Origin: Porphyromonadaceae bacterium
GTDB taxonomy: Bacteria > Bacteroidota > Bacteroidia > Bacteroidales > Porphyromonadaceae
Direction of reading: 5' to 3'
Length of the DNA stretch: 34,528 nt
Assembly (NCBI GenBank): GCA_030528555.1
Contig: JAUMYQ010000014.1
Location: 1 to 34,528, forward strand
In this document: positions 9,203-17,560 of the stretch, one piece after another
Position numbering within the stretch: the first letter of the stretch is position 1
Layout of the letters: every line of letters begins with the position of its first letter
The notes under the pieces: generated by a model
Seen by the model: only the letters and a program-made list of their open reading frames with translations
Databases searched by the model: none
What the model was told of the DNA's origin: nothing
Made by a program: the position numbers and the translations under genes

Positions 9203-9351
9203 ATTGTATTGAGTTGACCCTAAACGATGGGATGGATAGGAGAGCCGATGAAGGCTGGGTAAGGTGAGGTCATGTTGAGACTTGGTTGGAGCCGTAATAA
9301 AGAGCTTCTATTTTGCTTGTGTCTAGCTTGTTACAAGGGTACCCCATTTTT
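9203..9351. other. Gene-free spacer after the sulfatase gene
   Basis: There are 149 bases without a gene between the sulfatase stop and phased element copy 1. Two short palindromes lie next to each other near the end, CTTGTTACAAG and GGGTACCC (about 9328-9344). No classical terminator for the sulfatase transcript is seen before the element, so the element itself may end transcription. Confidence 0.5.
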
Positions 9352-9445
9352 GAAAAAAAAGATCGGGAACTTTTGAAAATTTCTTCCCGATCTTTTTTCG
9401 AAAAGTTCGGGAACATTTTTTTCGGAGTTCCCGAAGATTTTTTCG
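9352..9445 (+). repeat. 22-bp-phased palindromic-core element, copy 1 (4 cores)
   Basis: Four 9-bp cores start at 9362 (ATCGGGAAC), 9384 (TTCCCGATC), 9406 (TTCGGGAAC) and 9428 (TTCCCGAAG), exactly 22 bp apart and alternating in orientation. AAAAAAGATCGGGAA (9355-9369) is perfectly complementary to TTCCCGATCTTTTTT (9384-9398). TTCGGGAAC (9406-9414) pairs with GTTCCCGAA (9427-9435). The result is two hairpins, the first bounded by A and T tracts that suit termination from either side. The 18-bp ends match as inverted repeats at 13 of 18 positions. CATTT occurs 2 bp outside each end (9345-9349, 9448-9452). At 94 bp it is one 22-bp unit shorter than copies 2 and 3. Confidence 0.9.
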
Positions 9446-9599
9446 TTCATTTGAGAGTGTTTCTAATTTGCTCAAAGACAGTTTGATATAAATTTCTTGA
9501 AGAGGATAGAGGGTTTGTTGCTTCGATGGTGGCCATTGGGGCTGCTGGACGTAAACTTTTGTCCTTTAATTGTCGAGGAGCTAAGTTGGTCTTTTATAC
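9446..9599. other. Gene-free spacer between element copy 1 and the DUF5686 promoter
   Basis: About 150 A/T-rich bases carry no open frame with support. Together with the element and the spacer before it, this makes a 431-bp gap between two genes on the same strand. Nothing further is recognised apart from the promoter element that follows. Confidence 0.5.
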
Positions 9600-9607
9600 T
9601 ATCTTTG
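9600..9607 (+). promoter_or_regulatory. -7 promoter element for the DUF5686 operon
   Basis: TATCTTTG is a full match to TAnnTTTG and is identical to the elements before the sulfatase gene and rpsL. It lies 26 bp before the ATG at 9634, leaving a leader of about 20 bases. A TTTG sits too far upstream (9558-9561) to be a normal -33 element. Confidence 0.6.
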
Positions 9608-9633
9608 GGCCGAATTATAGCTAAGAATAAGCA

Positions 9634-12270
9634 ATGACAATCGGTATTCGATCAGATATAATACGCTGCTTACGTCCGTTCGCCATTACGTTCCTCATAT
9701 TTCTGGGGGTATCTCAGGGGGCTGGCCTTCGTGCTCAGACGCTTCAGGGACGGCTCATCGATGCTGCGACGAAAGAGGGTATTCCTCTTGGGACGGTAGT
9801 GCTAGGTGGCCCTATCAAGGGTATTGGCACATCGTGCGACCTTGACGGCAATTTTACTCTATCTATTCCTCGAGAGGCCATCCGAAATAGGCGCGTCACG
9901 CTGCATCTCTCCTCCATCGGCTACGAGGCGAGAGACTATGTTTGGGTGCAGGATAGCCCCTCTCAGCTCGGTACAATTGCCCTCAAAGAAGCCTCCAATG
10001 AGTTGGACCCTGTGGTGGTACGCCCTACCAAAGAGCGATATCGTAGGAAGAATAACCCTGCTGTGATGCTCATCGAGCGGGCTATTGCTGTCAAGGATAG
10101 TAATCAACTTAAGCAGTTTGCCGACTATTCTTTTCAGGAGTACGAAAAGATACTGTTCTCCCAGGTTGGGGTGACCAAAGGGAAGAAGTACTTTGGCCTC
10201 TCGGCCAGTGTAGCGGATGTGTACAAAGACACCTCCACCCTCGTGGGGACGCATACGATGCCTCTCTCTCTGCGTGAGAAGCAGACCATATATGCAGCTC
10301 GTGGAGGGACCAAGCTAGAGCCCGTCATTACGGGTCGACGCATCCATGGTATCGAGGAGGCCATAGATGAGGGGACGGTGACCAATGGTATCGAGGAGCT
10401 GATAGGTGGCGATATAGATGTGTATGCCAATAATATCAAGTTGCTGATGACTGAGTTTCCCAGCCCGATGAATAGGCATTGGGCGACCTCTTTCTATAAA
10501 TACTACATCAAGGACACGGTAGATTATCAAGGAGCACCTTGCTTCCTGATGCACTTTCGTCCGATGAACCCTCGAAATGTAGGGCTTATGGGCCATGTTT
10601 GGATAGATACCGTACAGCTCTCTTTGCGCCATGTAGAGATGGAGATGCCGAGGCTGGCAGGTATCAACTGGGTGACGAAGATGACGATGGGCGTAGATTT
10701 TGCCCCAATGCCTACGCCAAAGGGAGAGTTTTGGCTGCCAACGAAGAAGAGCCTGGCGATGATCGTCAAGCCAAGCGACCTCTTTGCTCAGGGAGTGGAG
10801 GTGCAGGTCGAGCGCGAGCTACATAGTTACCGCTTCGGTCCCGAAGCTCTGCGAGCCGAATATCTCGACCCTCGTGTGCTGCTTCCTGAGGATGAGCGTG
10901 AGGGTGCTATGGTGGACCGAGCTGGTACTTATGGTATTGTGGATCGTCCCTCTCCCCTCTCCCTCAAAGAGCAAAAGGCGGTGGACTTCCGTACCTATAT
11001 ATATAAGCACAAGGGTTTTCAGCTCGTCACCTCGCTTGGTCGGCTATTTGCTACGGGCTATCTGCCCGTACCCTTCGATTTGCAGAGGAAGGAGCGCGTC
11101 AAACTTGACCTTGGCCCTTATGAGACCATGGTGGGCTACAATGCTGTCGAGGGTTGGAGGTTTCGCTTCGGGGCGATGACGACTGCCAACCTCATGCAGC
11201 ATGTTTTTCTAGAGGGATATGCAGGCTATGCCTTAGGGGATCAAAAGTGGAAGTACTACGGCAAGCTGACCTTTACTCCTCGTAAGTGCGTCTACCAAGT
11301 GAGCGAGGGGCCACGCAACAACCTCTCTCTTATGGCTACGCGTGAGGTATTTAACCCCGATGAAGAGAAGAGCTGGATGTTTAAGGACGATATCACCTCC
11401 TTCCTTGGGAGCTTCCAAAATCGTATGCGTTACTATGGCGATAAGTATCGTGTGGAGTATGAGCGAGACTGGAGCAGTACGTTCTCCACGAGTGTTTGGG
11501 CCGAGTATTTACGCAAGCGAGGGGCTGGCGATCTGCACTTCTATCAGTACGACAGCCACCTTCAGCCCTATGAGATCGACTATGTAGATCAGGCTCACAT
11601 TGGGGCGGAGCTGTCTTGGATTTTTGGCAGAGCCAGACTGCGCACAGTGCGTGAGGGTAAAGGATTAGACCTCACACGCTATCGCCCCAAGCTCGAGGCT
11701 ACCGTCAGGGTCTACCCCAAGGGTGTGCTGGGCAATCCGACGACTTATGCCCTTACCTCGGCATCGTATAGCCAGCGTTTGCAGCTCTCCATCTGGGGGC
11801 GTCTTGATGCGGAGCTGGAGGCTGGGGCTGTGTGGGGCGATGCGCCACAGACCTCGCTCTTCAACCCCAACGCCTCATCGGGCTGGGTGCTGCGTAACCG
11901 TACTTTTCAGACCCTGCGTCCGCTGGAGTATGTGGCGGACAAATATTTACGTTTTCAGGGTACGTACCACATGCGTGGGCTGATACTCAATCGTATTCCC
12001 CTCATCAAGCATATGCGTCTGAGGGAGGTGCTTAGTCTGCATGGCTATTGGGGGCACATCTCCGAGCGCAATAGACTGCCTCGCGAGGGGATGCCCTATT
12101 TACCTTCGACTTCGATCCCGATGGCTGGTAGGCTGCACCTCGAGGTTGGGGCAGGGATAGACAATATTTTCAACCTCTTTCGGGTAGAGTATTTCTACCG
12201 CCTGACAGATCCTCATATCCCTGCATCAGATAGGCACGCTGTGCGCATCCGTACGAGCGTAACGTTCTAG
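9634..12270 (+). CDS. DUF5686 / carboxypeptidase-regulatory-like outer-membrane protein
   Basis: The 878-aa protein has a signal peptide (hydrophobic FAITFLIFLGVSQGAG, cleavage probably after A34). A CarboxypepD_reg-like beta-sandwich follows (about residues 37-117, from LQGRLIDAATKEGIPLGTVV). The long remainder is the DUF5686 region, rich in aromatic, alternating strands. The protein ends in phenylalanine (RTSVTF), as outer-membrane beta-barrels do. The same N-terminal domain occurs on SusC-type receptors, but no TonB plug is visible, so this is not a typical receptor. Its function is not established; a cell-envelope role is inferred. It is followed 4 bp later by the methyltransferase gene, so the two share a transcript. 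Confidence 0.88.
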   Translation: MTIGIRSDIIRCLRPFAITFLIFLGVSQGAGLRAQTLQGRLIDAATKEGIPLGTVVLGGPIKGIGTSCDLDGNFTLSIPREAIRNRRVTLHLSSIGYEARDYVWVQDSPSQLGTIALKEASNELDPVVVRPTKERYRRKNNPAVMLIERAIAVKDSNQLKQFADYSFQEYEKILFSQVGVTKGKKYFGLSASVADVYKDTSTLVGTHTMPLSLREKQTIYAARGGTKLEPVITGRRIHGIEEAIDEGTVTNGIEELIGGDIDVYANNIKLLMTEFPSPMNRHWATSFYKYYIKDTVDYQGAPCFLMHFRPMNPRNVGLMGHVWIDTVQLSLRHVEMEMPRLAGINWVTKMTMGVDFAPMPTPKGEFWLPTKKSLAMIVKPSDLFAQGVEVQVERELHSYRFGPEALRAEYLDPRVLLPEDEREGAMVDRAGTYGIVDRPSPLSLKEQKAVDFRTYIYKHKGFQLVTSLGRLFATGYLPVPFDLQRKERVKLDLGPYETMVGYNAVEGWRFRFGAMTTANLMQHVFLEGYAGYALGDQKWKYYGKLTFTPRKCVYQVSEGPRNNLSLMATREVFNPDEEKSWMFKDDITSFLGSFQNRMRYYGDKYRVEYERDWSSTFSTSVWAEYLRKRGAGDLHFYQYDSHLQPYEIDYVDQAHIGAELSWIFGRARLRTVREGKGLDLTRYRPKLEATVRVYPKGVLGNPTTYALTSASYSQRLQLSIWGRLDAELEAGAVWGDAPQTSLFNPNASSGWVLRNRTFQTLRPLEYVADKYLRFQGTYHMRGLILNRIPLIKHMRLREVLSLHGYWGHISERNRLPREGMPYLPSTSIPMAGRLHLEVGAGIDNIFNLFRVEYFYRLTDPHIPASDRHAVRIRTSVTF

Positions 12271-12274
12271 ACCT

Positions 12275-12937
12275 ATGTCTCTACCCCTAAGTGCTACGCA
12301 CGATGAGCTGCTAGAGAGCTATATCCTTGCGCATACCTCGCCCGAGAGCGACCTAAGGCGAGAGATAGACCGCGCTGCACATGTGCGCCTCATTCGTCCC
12401 CGAATGCTTTCGGGGCATTTACAGGGTAATCTGTTGCGCATGATCGTGCAGATGACAGGGGCGAGCCGTGTGCTCGAGTTAGGTACCTACACGGGCTATG
12501 CTGCCCACTGTATGGCCGAGGCACTTCCTGAGAGTGGCGTGGTACATACTGTGGAGTGCGATGATGAGATGGAGGACTTCATTCGTCATTACATAGACCA
12601 ATCGCCTCATGGATATAAGATGCGTCTGCATATAGGTGACGCTCTGGAGATAGTGCCCCCACTCGTCAAGAGCGAGGTCTTTGATCTTGTCTACATTGAT
12701 GCCAACAAACGGCAGTATCCAGACTATTATCGTCTTATTGTCCCCCACCTCAGGAGTGGTGCCCTTATTCTTGCAGACAATACTCTTTGGGATGGCAAGG
12801 TGGTGCAGCCCGTTCGCCAGAGCGATATACAGACAAGGCGCATCCTGGAGTTTAACCAAATGGTACAGGAAGACCCCAGGGTGGATAACCTTATTTTGCC
12901 TCTAAGAGATGGGCTTAGCCTGATACGAATAAAATAG
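12275..12937 (+). CDS. SAM-dependent O-methyltransferase (caffeoyl-CoA OMT-like family)
   Basis: The 220-aa cytosolic protein has a Rossmann methyltransferase fold. Motif I is LELGTYTGY (67-75), the acidic SAM-ribose region is VECDDEME (93-100), and the metal-binding positions of this family are D142 (YIDANKRQ) and D168-N169 (LADNTLWDG). Such enzymes transfer methyl groups to vicinal hydroxyls with a divalent metal; bacterial members are often promiscuous or tRNA-modifying (TrmR-like), and the substrate here is unknown. The gene starts 4 bp after the DUF5686 gene, and a new promoter follows, so it ends that transcription unit. Confidence 0.9.
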   Translation: MSLPLSATHDELLESYILAHTSPESDLRREIDRAAHVRLIRPRMLSGHLQGNLLRMIVQMTGASRVLELGTYTGYAAHCMAEALPESGVVHTVECDDEMEDFIRHYIDQSPHGYKMRLHIGDALEIVPPLVKSEVFDLVYIDANKRQYPDYYRLIVPHLRSGALILADNTLWDGKVVQPVRQSDIQTRRILEFNQMVQEDPRVDNLILPLRDGLSLIRIK

Positions 12938-12938
12938 T

Positions 12939-12946
12939 TATATTTG
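12939..12946 (+). promoter_or_regulatory. -7 promoter element for the sppA operon
   Basis: TATATTTG fits TAnnTTTG exactly and begins 2 bases after the methyltransferase stop. GTCTC-TGA-GAGAC (12946-12958) overlaps its last base, and TCTCGA/TCGAGA (12989-12994 and 13005-13010) lies further into the 95-base leader. These inverted repeats may be leader hairpins or operators; both are short and could be chance. Confidence 0.5.
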
Positions 12947-13041
12947 TCTCTGAGAGACTAGCACATAGCATGAGATATGTTTGCTTTCTCTCGAATTGAG
13001 ATTGTCGAGATTATCTACTGAAACTATCGAACGCTTAGCCT

Positions 13042-14844
13042 ATGAAGAGCTTCTTGAAAATGCTGTTGGCTTCCATCTTGGGCGTAGTAGCAGGTATGGG
13101 TTGCTTACTGTTTATCCTAGTGCCTATACTTATAGCCAGTGTAGCAGCTCTATTTGCCCCCAATAATCAGCCTCTGACCTCCATAGAGAGCAATACTGTG
13201 CTCAAGGTAGACCTCTCGACAATCTCGGAGGTTGTGGAGGAGAACCCTTTTCAGCGCTTCTTGGGTGGTGAGAGCAAGACCCCCGTGTCGTTGAGTAATG
13301 CTTTGCGTGCTATACGTAAGGCCAAGAATAACCCCAACGTGGTAGGTATCTACCTCTCGGTAGAGCATATGTCAGCAGGGATGGCTTCGGTAGATGAGGT
13401 GCGAGAGGCGATTGACGACTTCAAACAGTCAGGCAAGTTTGTCGTGGCCTATGCCGATACCTATGGCCAGAAAGATTATTATCTCTCTACGGTTGCCGAC
13501 CATGTGCTGCTCAATCCCGTCGGTGAGGTTGCCCTGGTGGGGATTGCCTCGACGAACCTGATGTTTAAGGGGCTACTCGATAACTTGGGCGTTAAGTCTG
13601 AGGTCTTCAAAGTGGGAACGTACAAGGCCGCAGTAGAGCCTTTCGTCCTTCAGCATATTAGTGAAGCCAATCGCGAGCAGATAGAGAGCTATATTGGGGG
13701 GCTGTGGGGTAGTATGACGCATGCCATTGCCCAGGCAAGGGGTATCTCCCCCGAGGTCCTTGATAGTATGGTCAGCCAGGGGATAGCCTTCGATACCTCC
13801 GAGCGTATGCGAGAGGTGGGGCTTGTAGACTCGCTCATCTATCGTAGTGATGTGGGCGAGTTCGTTGCTGACCTCATTGACCCTGAGCTAAGCCAGAAGG
13901 ACCTGCGGATGGTTACGCTCAGCGATATGCTTGGCGTTCCTTCCAATCATGAGCCAAGCGGTAGGGATATCATTGCTGTCCTTACGCTCGAGGGGGAGAT
14001 TATGCCCGAGGAGTATACGCAGTTTGGCCCATCGACACAGGTCATTGGCTATAGTTATGTGGATAAGATCAAGGAGCTTGCCGAGGATGATGCCGTCAAG
14101 GCTGTGGTGCTACGCATCAACTCGCCTGGAGGTAGTGCCTTTATTTCTGAACAAATCTATGAGGCCGTGCGTCAGCTAAGTGCCCAGAAGCCCGTAGTAA
14201 CGTCTATGGGCGATGTGGTGGCCTCGGGAGGCTATTACATCGCCTCGGCTAGTAATTATATTGTCTCGGGGAGAAATACGCTCACTGGCTCCATCGGCAT
14301 CTTCGGCCTGCTGCAGAATGCTACCGAACTGGCTCGTAGAGCTGGGGTGACGCTTGATGTGGTCAAGACCAATAAGTATGCCGATTATGGCTCGATGAGT
14401 ATGCTCCTCCAGCCCATTGGCCCCGAGCAGCGGGCACAGATACAGAGGCAAGTCGAGAGAGGTTACGACATCTTCCTCAGCCGAGTAGCGCAGGGGCGTG
14501 GAATGACTGACGAGCAGGTAGATGCTGTTGGTCAGGGGCGCGTGTGGCTCGGAGCTAGAGCCCTGGAGCTTGGACTGGTCGATGAGCTTGGTGGCCTGCA
14601 GACGGCCATCGCTAAGGCTGCCGAGCTGGCAAATCTTGCCGACTATAGCATTGATCATGGAACAACGGTGCAGAACGTCCTGGAGCAACTTCTGGAGCAG
14701 TCGACCTCTACTGGTGAGTTTGTAGCAGGTTTGCGCTATCTCTTCCTCTCTCCTACGGAGCAGCAGCTTCTCAGGCTCCTTGAGCGGCATAGTACGCCTT
14801 TCGATCTCAAGGCGCGTCTCCCATACGAGATTAATCCTTACTAG
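13042..14844 (+). CDS. sppA: Signal peptide peptidase SppA, 67K type
   Basis: The 600-aa membrane-anchored serine protease degrades cleaved signal peptides. The N-terminal segment (about residues 5-37) is a membrane anchor. Both halves of the tandem ClpP-like fold are present, as in the long E. coli form. The catalytic dyad is split between halves: K195 in VGTYKAAVEPF and S395 in VVASGGYY, matching Lys209/Ser409 of E. coli. The conserved INSPGGSAF precedes the serine. It heads a cluster with lpxK 24 bp downstream, an association I recall from other Bacteroidales. Confidence 0.95.
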   Translation: MKSFLKMLLASILGVVAGMGCLLFILVPILIASVAALFAPNNQPLTSIESNTVLKVDLSTISEVVEENPFQRFLGGESKTPVSLSNALRAIRKAKNNPNVVGIYLSVEHMSAGMASVDEVREAIDDFKQSGKFVVAYADTYGQKDYYLSTVADHVLLNPVGEVALVGIASTNLMFKGLLDNLGVKSEVFKVGTYKAAVEPFVLQHISEANREQIESYIGGLWGSMTHAIAQARGISPEVLDSMVSQGIAFDTSERMREVGLVDSLIYRSDVGEFVADLIDPELSQKDLRMVTLSDMLGVPSNHEPSGRDIIAVLTLEGEIMPEEYTQFGPSTQVIGYSYVDKIKELAEDDAVKAVVLRINSPGGSAFISEQIYEAVRQLSAQKPVVTSMGDVVASGGYYIASASNYIVSGRNTLTGSIGIFGLLQNATELARRAGVTLDVVKTNKYADYGSMSMLLQPIGPEQRAQIQRQVERGYDIFLSRVAQGRGMTDEQVDAVGQGRVWLGARALELGLVDELGGLQTAIAKAAELANLADYSIDHGTTVQNVLEQLLEQSTSTGEFVAGLRYLFLSPTEQQLLRLLERHSTPFDLKARLPYEINPY

Positions 14845-14868
14845 TGGGTCTGGTTGCCCTAGACACCG

Positions 14869-15963
14869 ATGCCTCAGATCAGTCACCTATCTCCAAAATG
14901 TTTTTATCCCCTAGGTTGTCTCTACGGCTGGGGCGTGCGTTTGCGCAACTTTTGCTTCGACCAGGGTTGGCTCAGGAGTAGGAGCTATCCCATTCCAGTC
15001 ATCTGCGTGGGCAACATTACTGCTGGAGGTACTGGTAAGACCCCTCATGTGGAGTATCTCCTCACGTTATTGGGCGAACGCTATCGGATGGCTGTGCTTA
15101 CTCGTGGCTATGGGCGTAGGACCAAAGGGCTGGTTGTAGCCGAGGCTTCTTCGTCTGTCGAGGAAGTGGGTGATGAGCCCAGGCAGATTAAGCGCAAGTA
15201 CCCTCATGTAATGGTGATAGTAGATGGCAATCGTTGCCGTGCTATGGACTACCTGATGGGGCTATCCGAGGCAGAGAGACCACAGGTGGTTGTTATGGAC
15301 GATGGGTTTCAGCACCGCTATATCCGTCCGAGCTATAGCATTGTACTGGTAGACGCTACGCAACCTGTGTGGGAGGAGAGGTTACTTCCTTGTGGACATC
15401 TGCGCGAGCCTCTCACGGCACTTGACCGCGCCGACTGCGTTATCGCTACGAAGTGCCCAACCGATATGCCACCCATCGGACAGCGTATTATCAAGCGCAG
15501 CCTCAAGCTGTTTCCGCATCAGCGCATTTACTTCTCTCGCATCAAGTATCAGCCACTACGCCCCCTCATAGGTTTATTGACTGAGGGGGTAGGGTTAGAG
15601 GCCTCTCCTCCACCGCAGCCAGGCGCGCCGGTGATACAGCTTACAGGCATAGCCAACCCCGAGCCCTTGGAGGCTTATCTGGGCAAGCAGTATCGGGTTA
15701 TAGACAAGTGGGTGTATCGGGACCACTATCCTTTCGCCCCCTCCGATGTTCGGCAGTGGAGCGAGCAGGCTCGAGATTTATCCAAGGACTGCGCCAGCTG
15801 GACCGTGGTCTGTACAGAAAAGGATGCTATGCGCTTGCTCGATATAGCATCTACCATCCCCCAAGAACTCCTTACACGTATTTATTATCTCCCTATTAGT
15901 ATCCAAATATTGGACAAGGAGAAGGATTTCATCCACCTTATTGGCCGATTGGCAGGAGGCTAA
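14869..15963 (+). CDS. lpxK: Tetraacyldisaccharide 4'-kinase (lipid A biosynthesis)
   Basis: The 364-aa inner-membrane-associated kinase phosphorylates the 4' position of the lipid A disaccharide precursor. The P-loop is GNITAGGTGKTPHVEYL (about 49-65), followed by TRGYGRRTKG and the catalytic and metal region VVMDDGFQHRY (about 142-152). The N-terminus carries the short amphipathic, membrane-associating helix typical of LpxK. The length is normal for the phylum. No other lipid A gene is in the window. It lies between sppA (24 bp) and the thiL-like gene (27 bp). Confidence 0.95.
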   Translation: MPQISHLSPKCFYPLGCLYGWGVRLRNFCFDQGWLRSRSYPIPVICVGNITAGGTGKTPHVEYLLTLLGERYRMAVLTRGYGRRTKGLVVAEASSSVEEVGDEPRQIKRKYPHVMVIVDGNRCRAMDYLMGLSEAERPQVVVMDDGFQHRYIRPSYSIVLVDATQPVWEERLLPCGHLREPLTALDRADCVIATKCPTDMPPIGQRIIKRSLKLFPHQRIYFSRIKYQPLRPLIGLLTEGVGLEASPPPQPGAPVIQLTGIANPEPLEAYLGKQYRVIDKWVYRDHYPFAPSDVRQWSEQARDLSKDCASWTVVCTEKDAMRLLDIASTIPQELLTRIYYLPISIQILDKEKDFIHLIGRLAGG

Positions 15964-15990
15964 TAGTACGTCCCCATCTCTCGATAGATT

Positions 15991-17031
15991 ATGACTAAGC
16001 AACGAACCGAAATAGCAAGTCTCGGCAAATTTGCCCTTCTGGATCGCCTGGCCGAGGCATTCTCTCTAGAGCATGATAGCTCGCTTATGGCTCATAGGGA
16101 CGATGCCACTGTCGTGGCCTATGCTGCTGGGCTCCGTACCGTAGCTGCCAGCAAGCTCTACCTCGAGGGTATCCACTTCGACTTGACCTACACTCCTTTG
16201 CGACATCTTGGCTATAAGGCTGTGGTAGGGGCTGTGGCGAATGTCTGTGCTATGAATGCACGCCCACGGCAGCTTATGGTTAATCTTGGGGTCTCGGGGC
16301 GATTTGCTCTAGAGGATCTTGAGGAGCTCTATGCAGGGATGCGACTTGCGTGCCAAAAGTATCATGTAGATCTTGTGAGCAACGATGTTACCTCGAGCCT
16401 TACGGGGCTTGCTATTGGCCTTAGCGTTTTGGGTGAGGCTGAGGAGCAGGAGCTGGCTCTCCGCTCGGGAGCCAAGCCCACCGACCTGATTTGCTGTACA
16501 GGTGACCTCGGCTCGGCCTATATGGGGCTACAGCTTTTGGAGCGAGAGAAGCGTGTCTTTGCTGGTCAGACGGGCGATTTTGACCCCGATTTCGCTGGTC
16601 ATGAGTATATTCTAGAGCGTCAGCTACGCCCAGATCTGCCCCTGGGGGTGCTAGGTAACCTTGCGGCCAAGGGCGTTCGCCCCACGAGCCTTACCGTCCT
16701 CTCGGATGGGTTGGCTAGCCAGCTGCTACACCTTTGCAAACAGAGCTCGGTAGGCGTGCGCATATACGAGGAGCGCTTGCCAATAGACTACGAGACGGCC
16801 AAGATGGCCGAAGAGCTCAATATGAACCTCCTCTCGGTTGCCTTGAGCGGTGGTGAGGACTATGAGTTCGTTTTCACTATACCCTTGGGGCAGATGGACC
16901 AGGTTAAAGACATTGATGGTATCCGCTTCATTGGTCATGTCACCTCATCTGACCTCGGGGCATGCATTGTGGGGCGTGACGGCACGGAGATAGAGCTCAG
17001 AGACCAAGGCTGGGTAGCCCAGAGCAATTAG
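15991..17031 (+). CDS. thiL: ThiL-like (thiamine-monophosphate kinase / AIR-synthase-related) protein
   Basis: The 346-aa protein has the PurM-like two-domain fold of ThiL, which makes thiamine diphosphate from thiamine monophosphate and ATP. Recognisable elements are RDDATVV (36-42), LEGIHFDLTYTP (58-69), NDVTSSLTG (131-139), LSDGL (237-241) and SGGEDYEFVF (286-295). Two positions that are normally metal-binding aspartates appear changed: K55, where the usual motif is TDxxxEGVHF, and N84 in ANVCAMNA, where SDxxAMxA is usual. The assignment to the family is firm, but the activity is less certain. No other thiamine gene is near. Bacteroidales clusters I recall often have a purine nucleoside phosphorylase between lpxK and thiL; it is absent here. 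Confidence 0.8.
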   Translation: MTKQRTEIASLGKFALLDRLAEAFSLEHDSSLMAHRDDATVVAYAAGLRTVAASKLYLEGIHFDLTYTPLRHLGYKAVVGAVANVCAMNARPRQLMVNLGVSGRFALEDLEELYAGMRLACQKYHVDLVSNDVTSSLTGLAIGLSVLGEAEEQELALRSGAKPTDLICCTGDLGSAYMGLQLLEREKRVFAGQTGDFDPDFAGHEYILERQLRPDLPLGVLGNLAAKGVRPTSLTVLSDGLASQLLHLCKQSSVGVRIYEERLPIDYETAKMAEELNMNLLSVALSGGEDYEFVFTIPLGQMDQVKDIDGIRFIGHVTSSDLGACIVGRDGTEIELRDQGWVAQSN

Positions 17032-17059
17032 ACCACAGAGACATCGAGCTATAGCGATT

Positions 17060-17410
17060 ATGCTTACGGGACGAAGACATCACCTCCAACACTCTCCTGC
17101 ATGGCGAGAGCGGTATGCCCTCGGGTTTTTGCTGCTCTTCGTCTCATTGTGGGGCGGTATGCTCGTCCATAGCTACACACACCGCGAGCTCGCTCCTGCC
17201 TTTCACCAGCATGTGGAGGGCGAGGAGCCTCACGACGAAGAGAACTGCTCGGTCTGTCATATAGCTTTGCCTACGCTCTACTCGGGCGTTGTCTGCTACA
17301 CGCTTCCTCGGCAGACCATTTATCGACCAATATACCATGTAGAGGGGGCTGAGGCTCCTATCTTACGCTCCCCTACCCTGCGCCATGGCAGGGGACCACC
17401 CCAAGCTTAA
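17060..17410 (+). CDS. Small His/Cys-rich single-pass membrane protein
   Basis: The 116-aa product has one clear membrane segment (about 19-37, YALGFLLLFVSLWGGMLVH). A histidine-rich stretch follows (H37, H41, H49, H51, H58), then a C63-x-x-C66-H67 motif (ENCSVCHIAL). The C-terminus ends RGPPQA. The layout resembles small proteins of the DUF2946 kind found next to metal or TonB-linked uptake genes; this is a resemblance, not a confirmed match. CxxCH could also bind haem covalently, but a lone motif in such a short protein makes metal binding more likely. It starts 28 bp after the thiL-like gene and precedes a histidine-motif lipoprotein. Confidence 0.6.
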   Translation: MLTGRRHHLQHSPAWRERYALGFLLLFVSLWGGMLVHSYTHRELAPAFHQHVEGEEPHDEENCSVCHIALPTLYSGVVCYTLPRQTIYRPIYHVEGAEAPILRSPTLRHGRGPPQA

Positions 17411-17494
17411 CTATACAATCGTCAGAGTGCGTACTTTTTCTTGTCCTACAGACTATTGCGACAAGCGAATGCCTTTGGCTGCATCCCCTACCCC

Positions 17495-17527
17495 TTTGGT
17501 ATGGTGTGCTCGGAGCAAAATTTGCTC
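17495..17527 (+). promoter_or_regulatory. Promoter with overlapping 15-bp palindrome before the lipoprotein gene
   Basis: A -33-like TTTG (17495-17498) is followed after 18 bp by AAAATTTG (17517-17524), a degenerate -7 element. The -7 lies inside a perfect inverted repeat GAGCAAA-A-TTTGCTC (17513-17527). A dimeric repressor bound there would block the promoter. The identity of the regulator is unknown. The ATG follows 33 bp after the palindrome. Confidence 0.5.
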
Positions 17528-17560
17528 ATCTTACATGATCACTTAACTAAACAAAGCACA

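Noticed and set aside
9340-9348. Degenerate extra cores one 22-bp step outside the arrays (for example TACCCCATT at 9340, GCTCTAGAG at 19458, GATGGGGGT at 19590)
   Set aside because: Only 4-6 of 9 bases match and the six outer positions do not agree with each other, so chance is the simpler explanation.
17060-17410. CxxCH in the small membrane protein as a cytochrome c
   Set aside because: There is only one motif in a 116-aa protein with no downstream axial-ligand pattern or cytochrome fold; metal binding is more plausible.
17441-17560. A 40-residue N-terminal extension of the lipoprotein
   Set aside because: It would place the lipobox at residue 62, unusable as a signal peptide, and would cover the promoter and palindrome.
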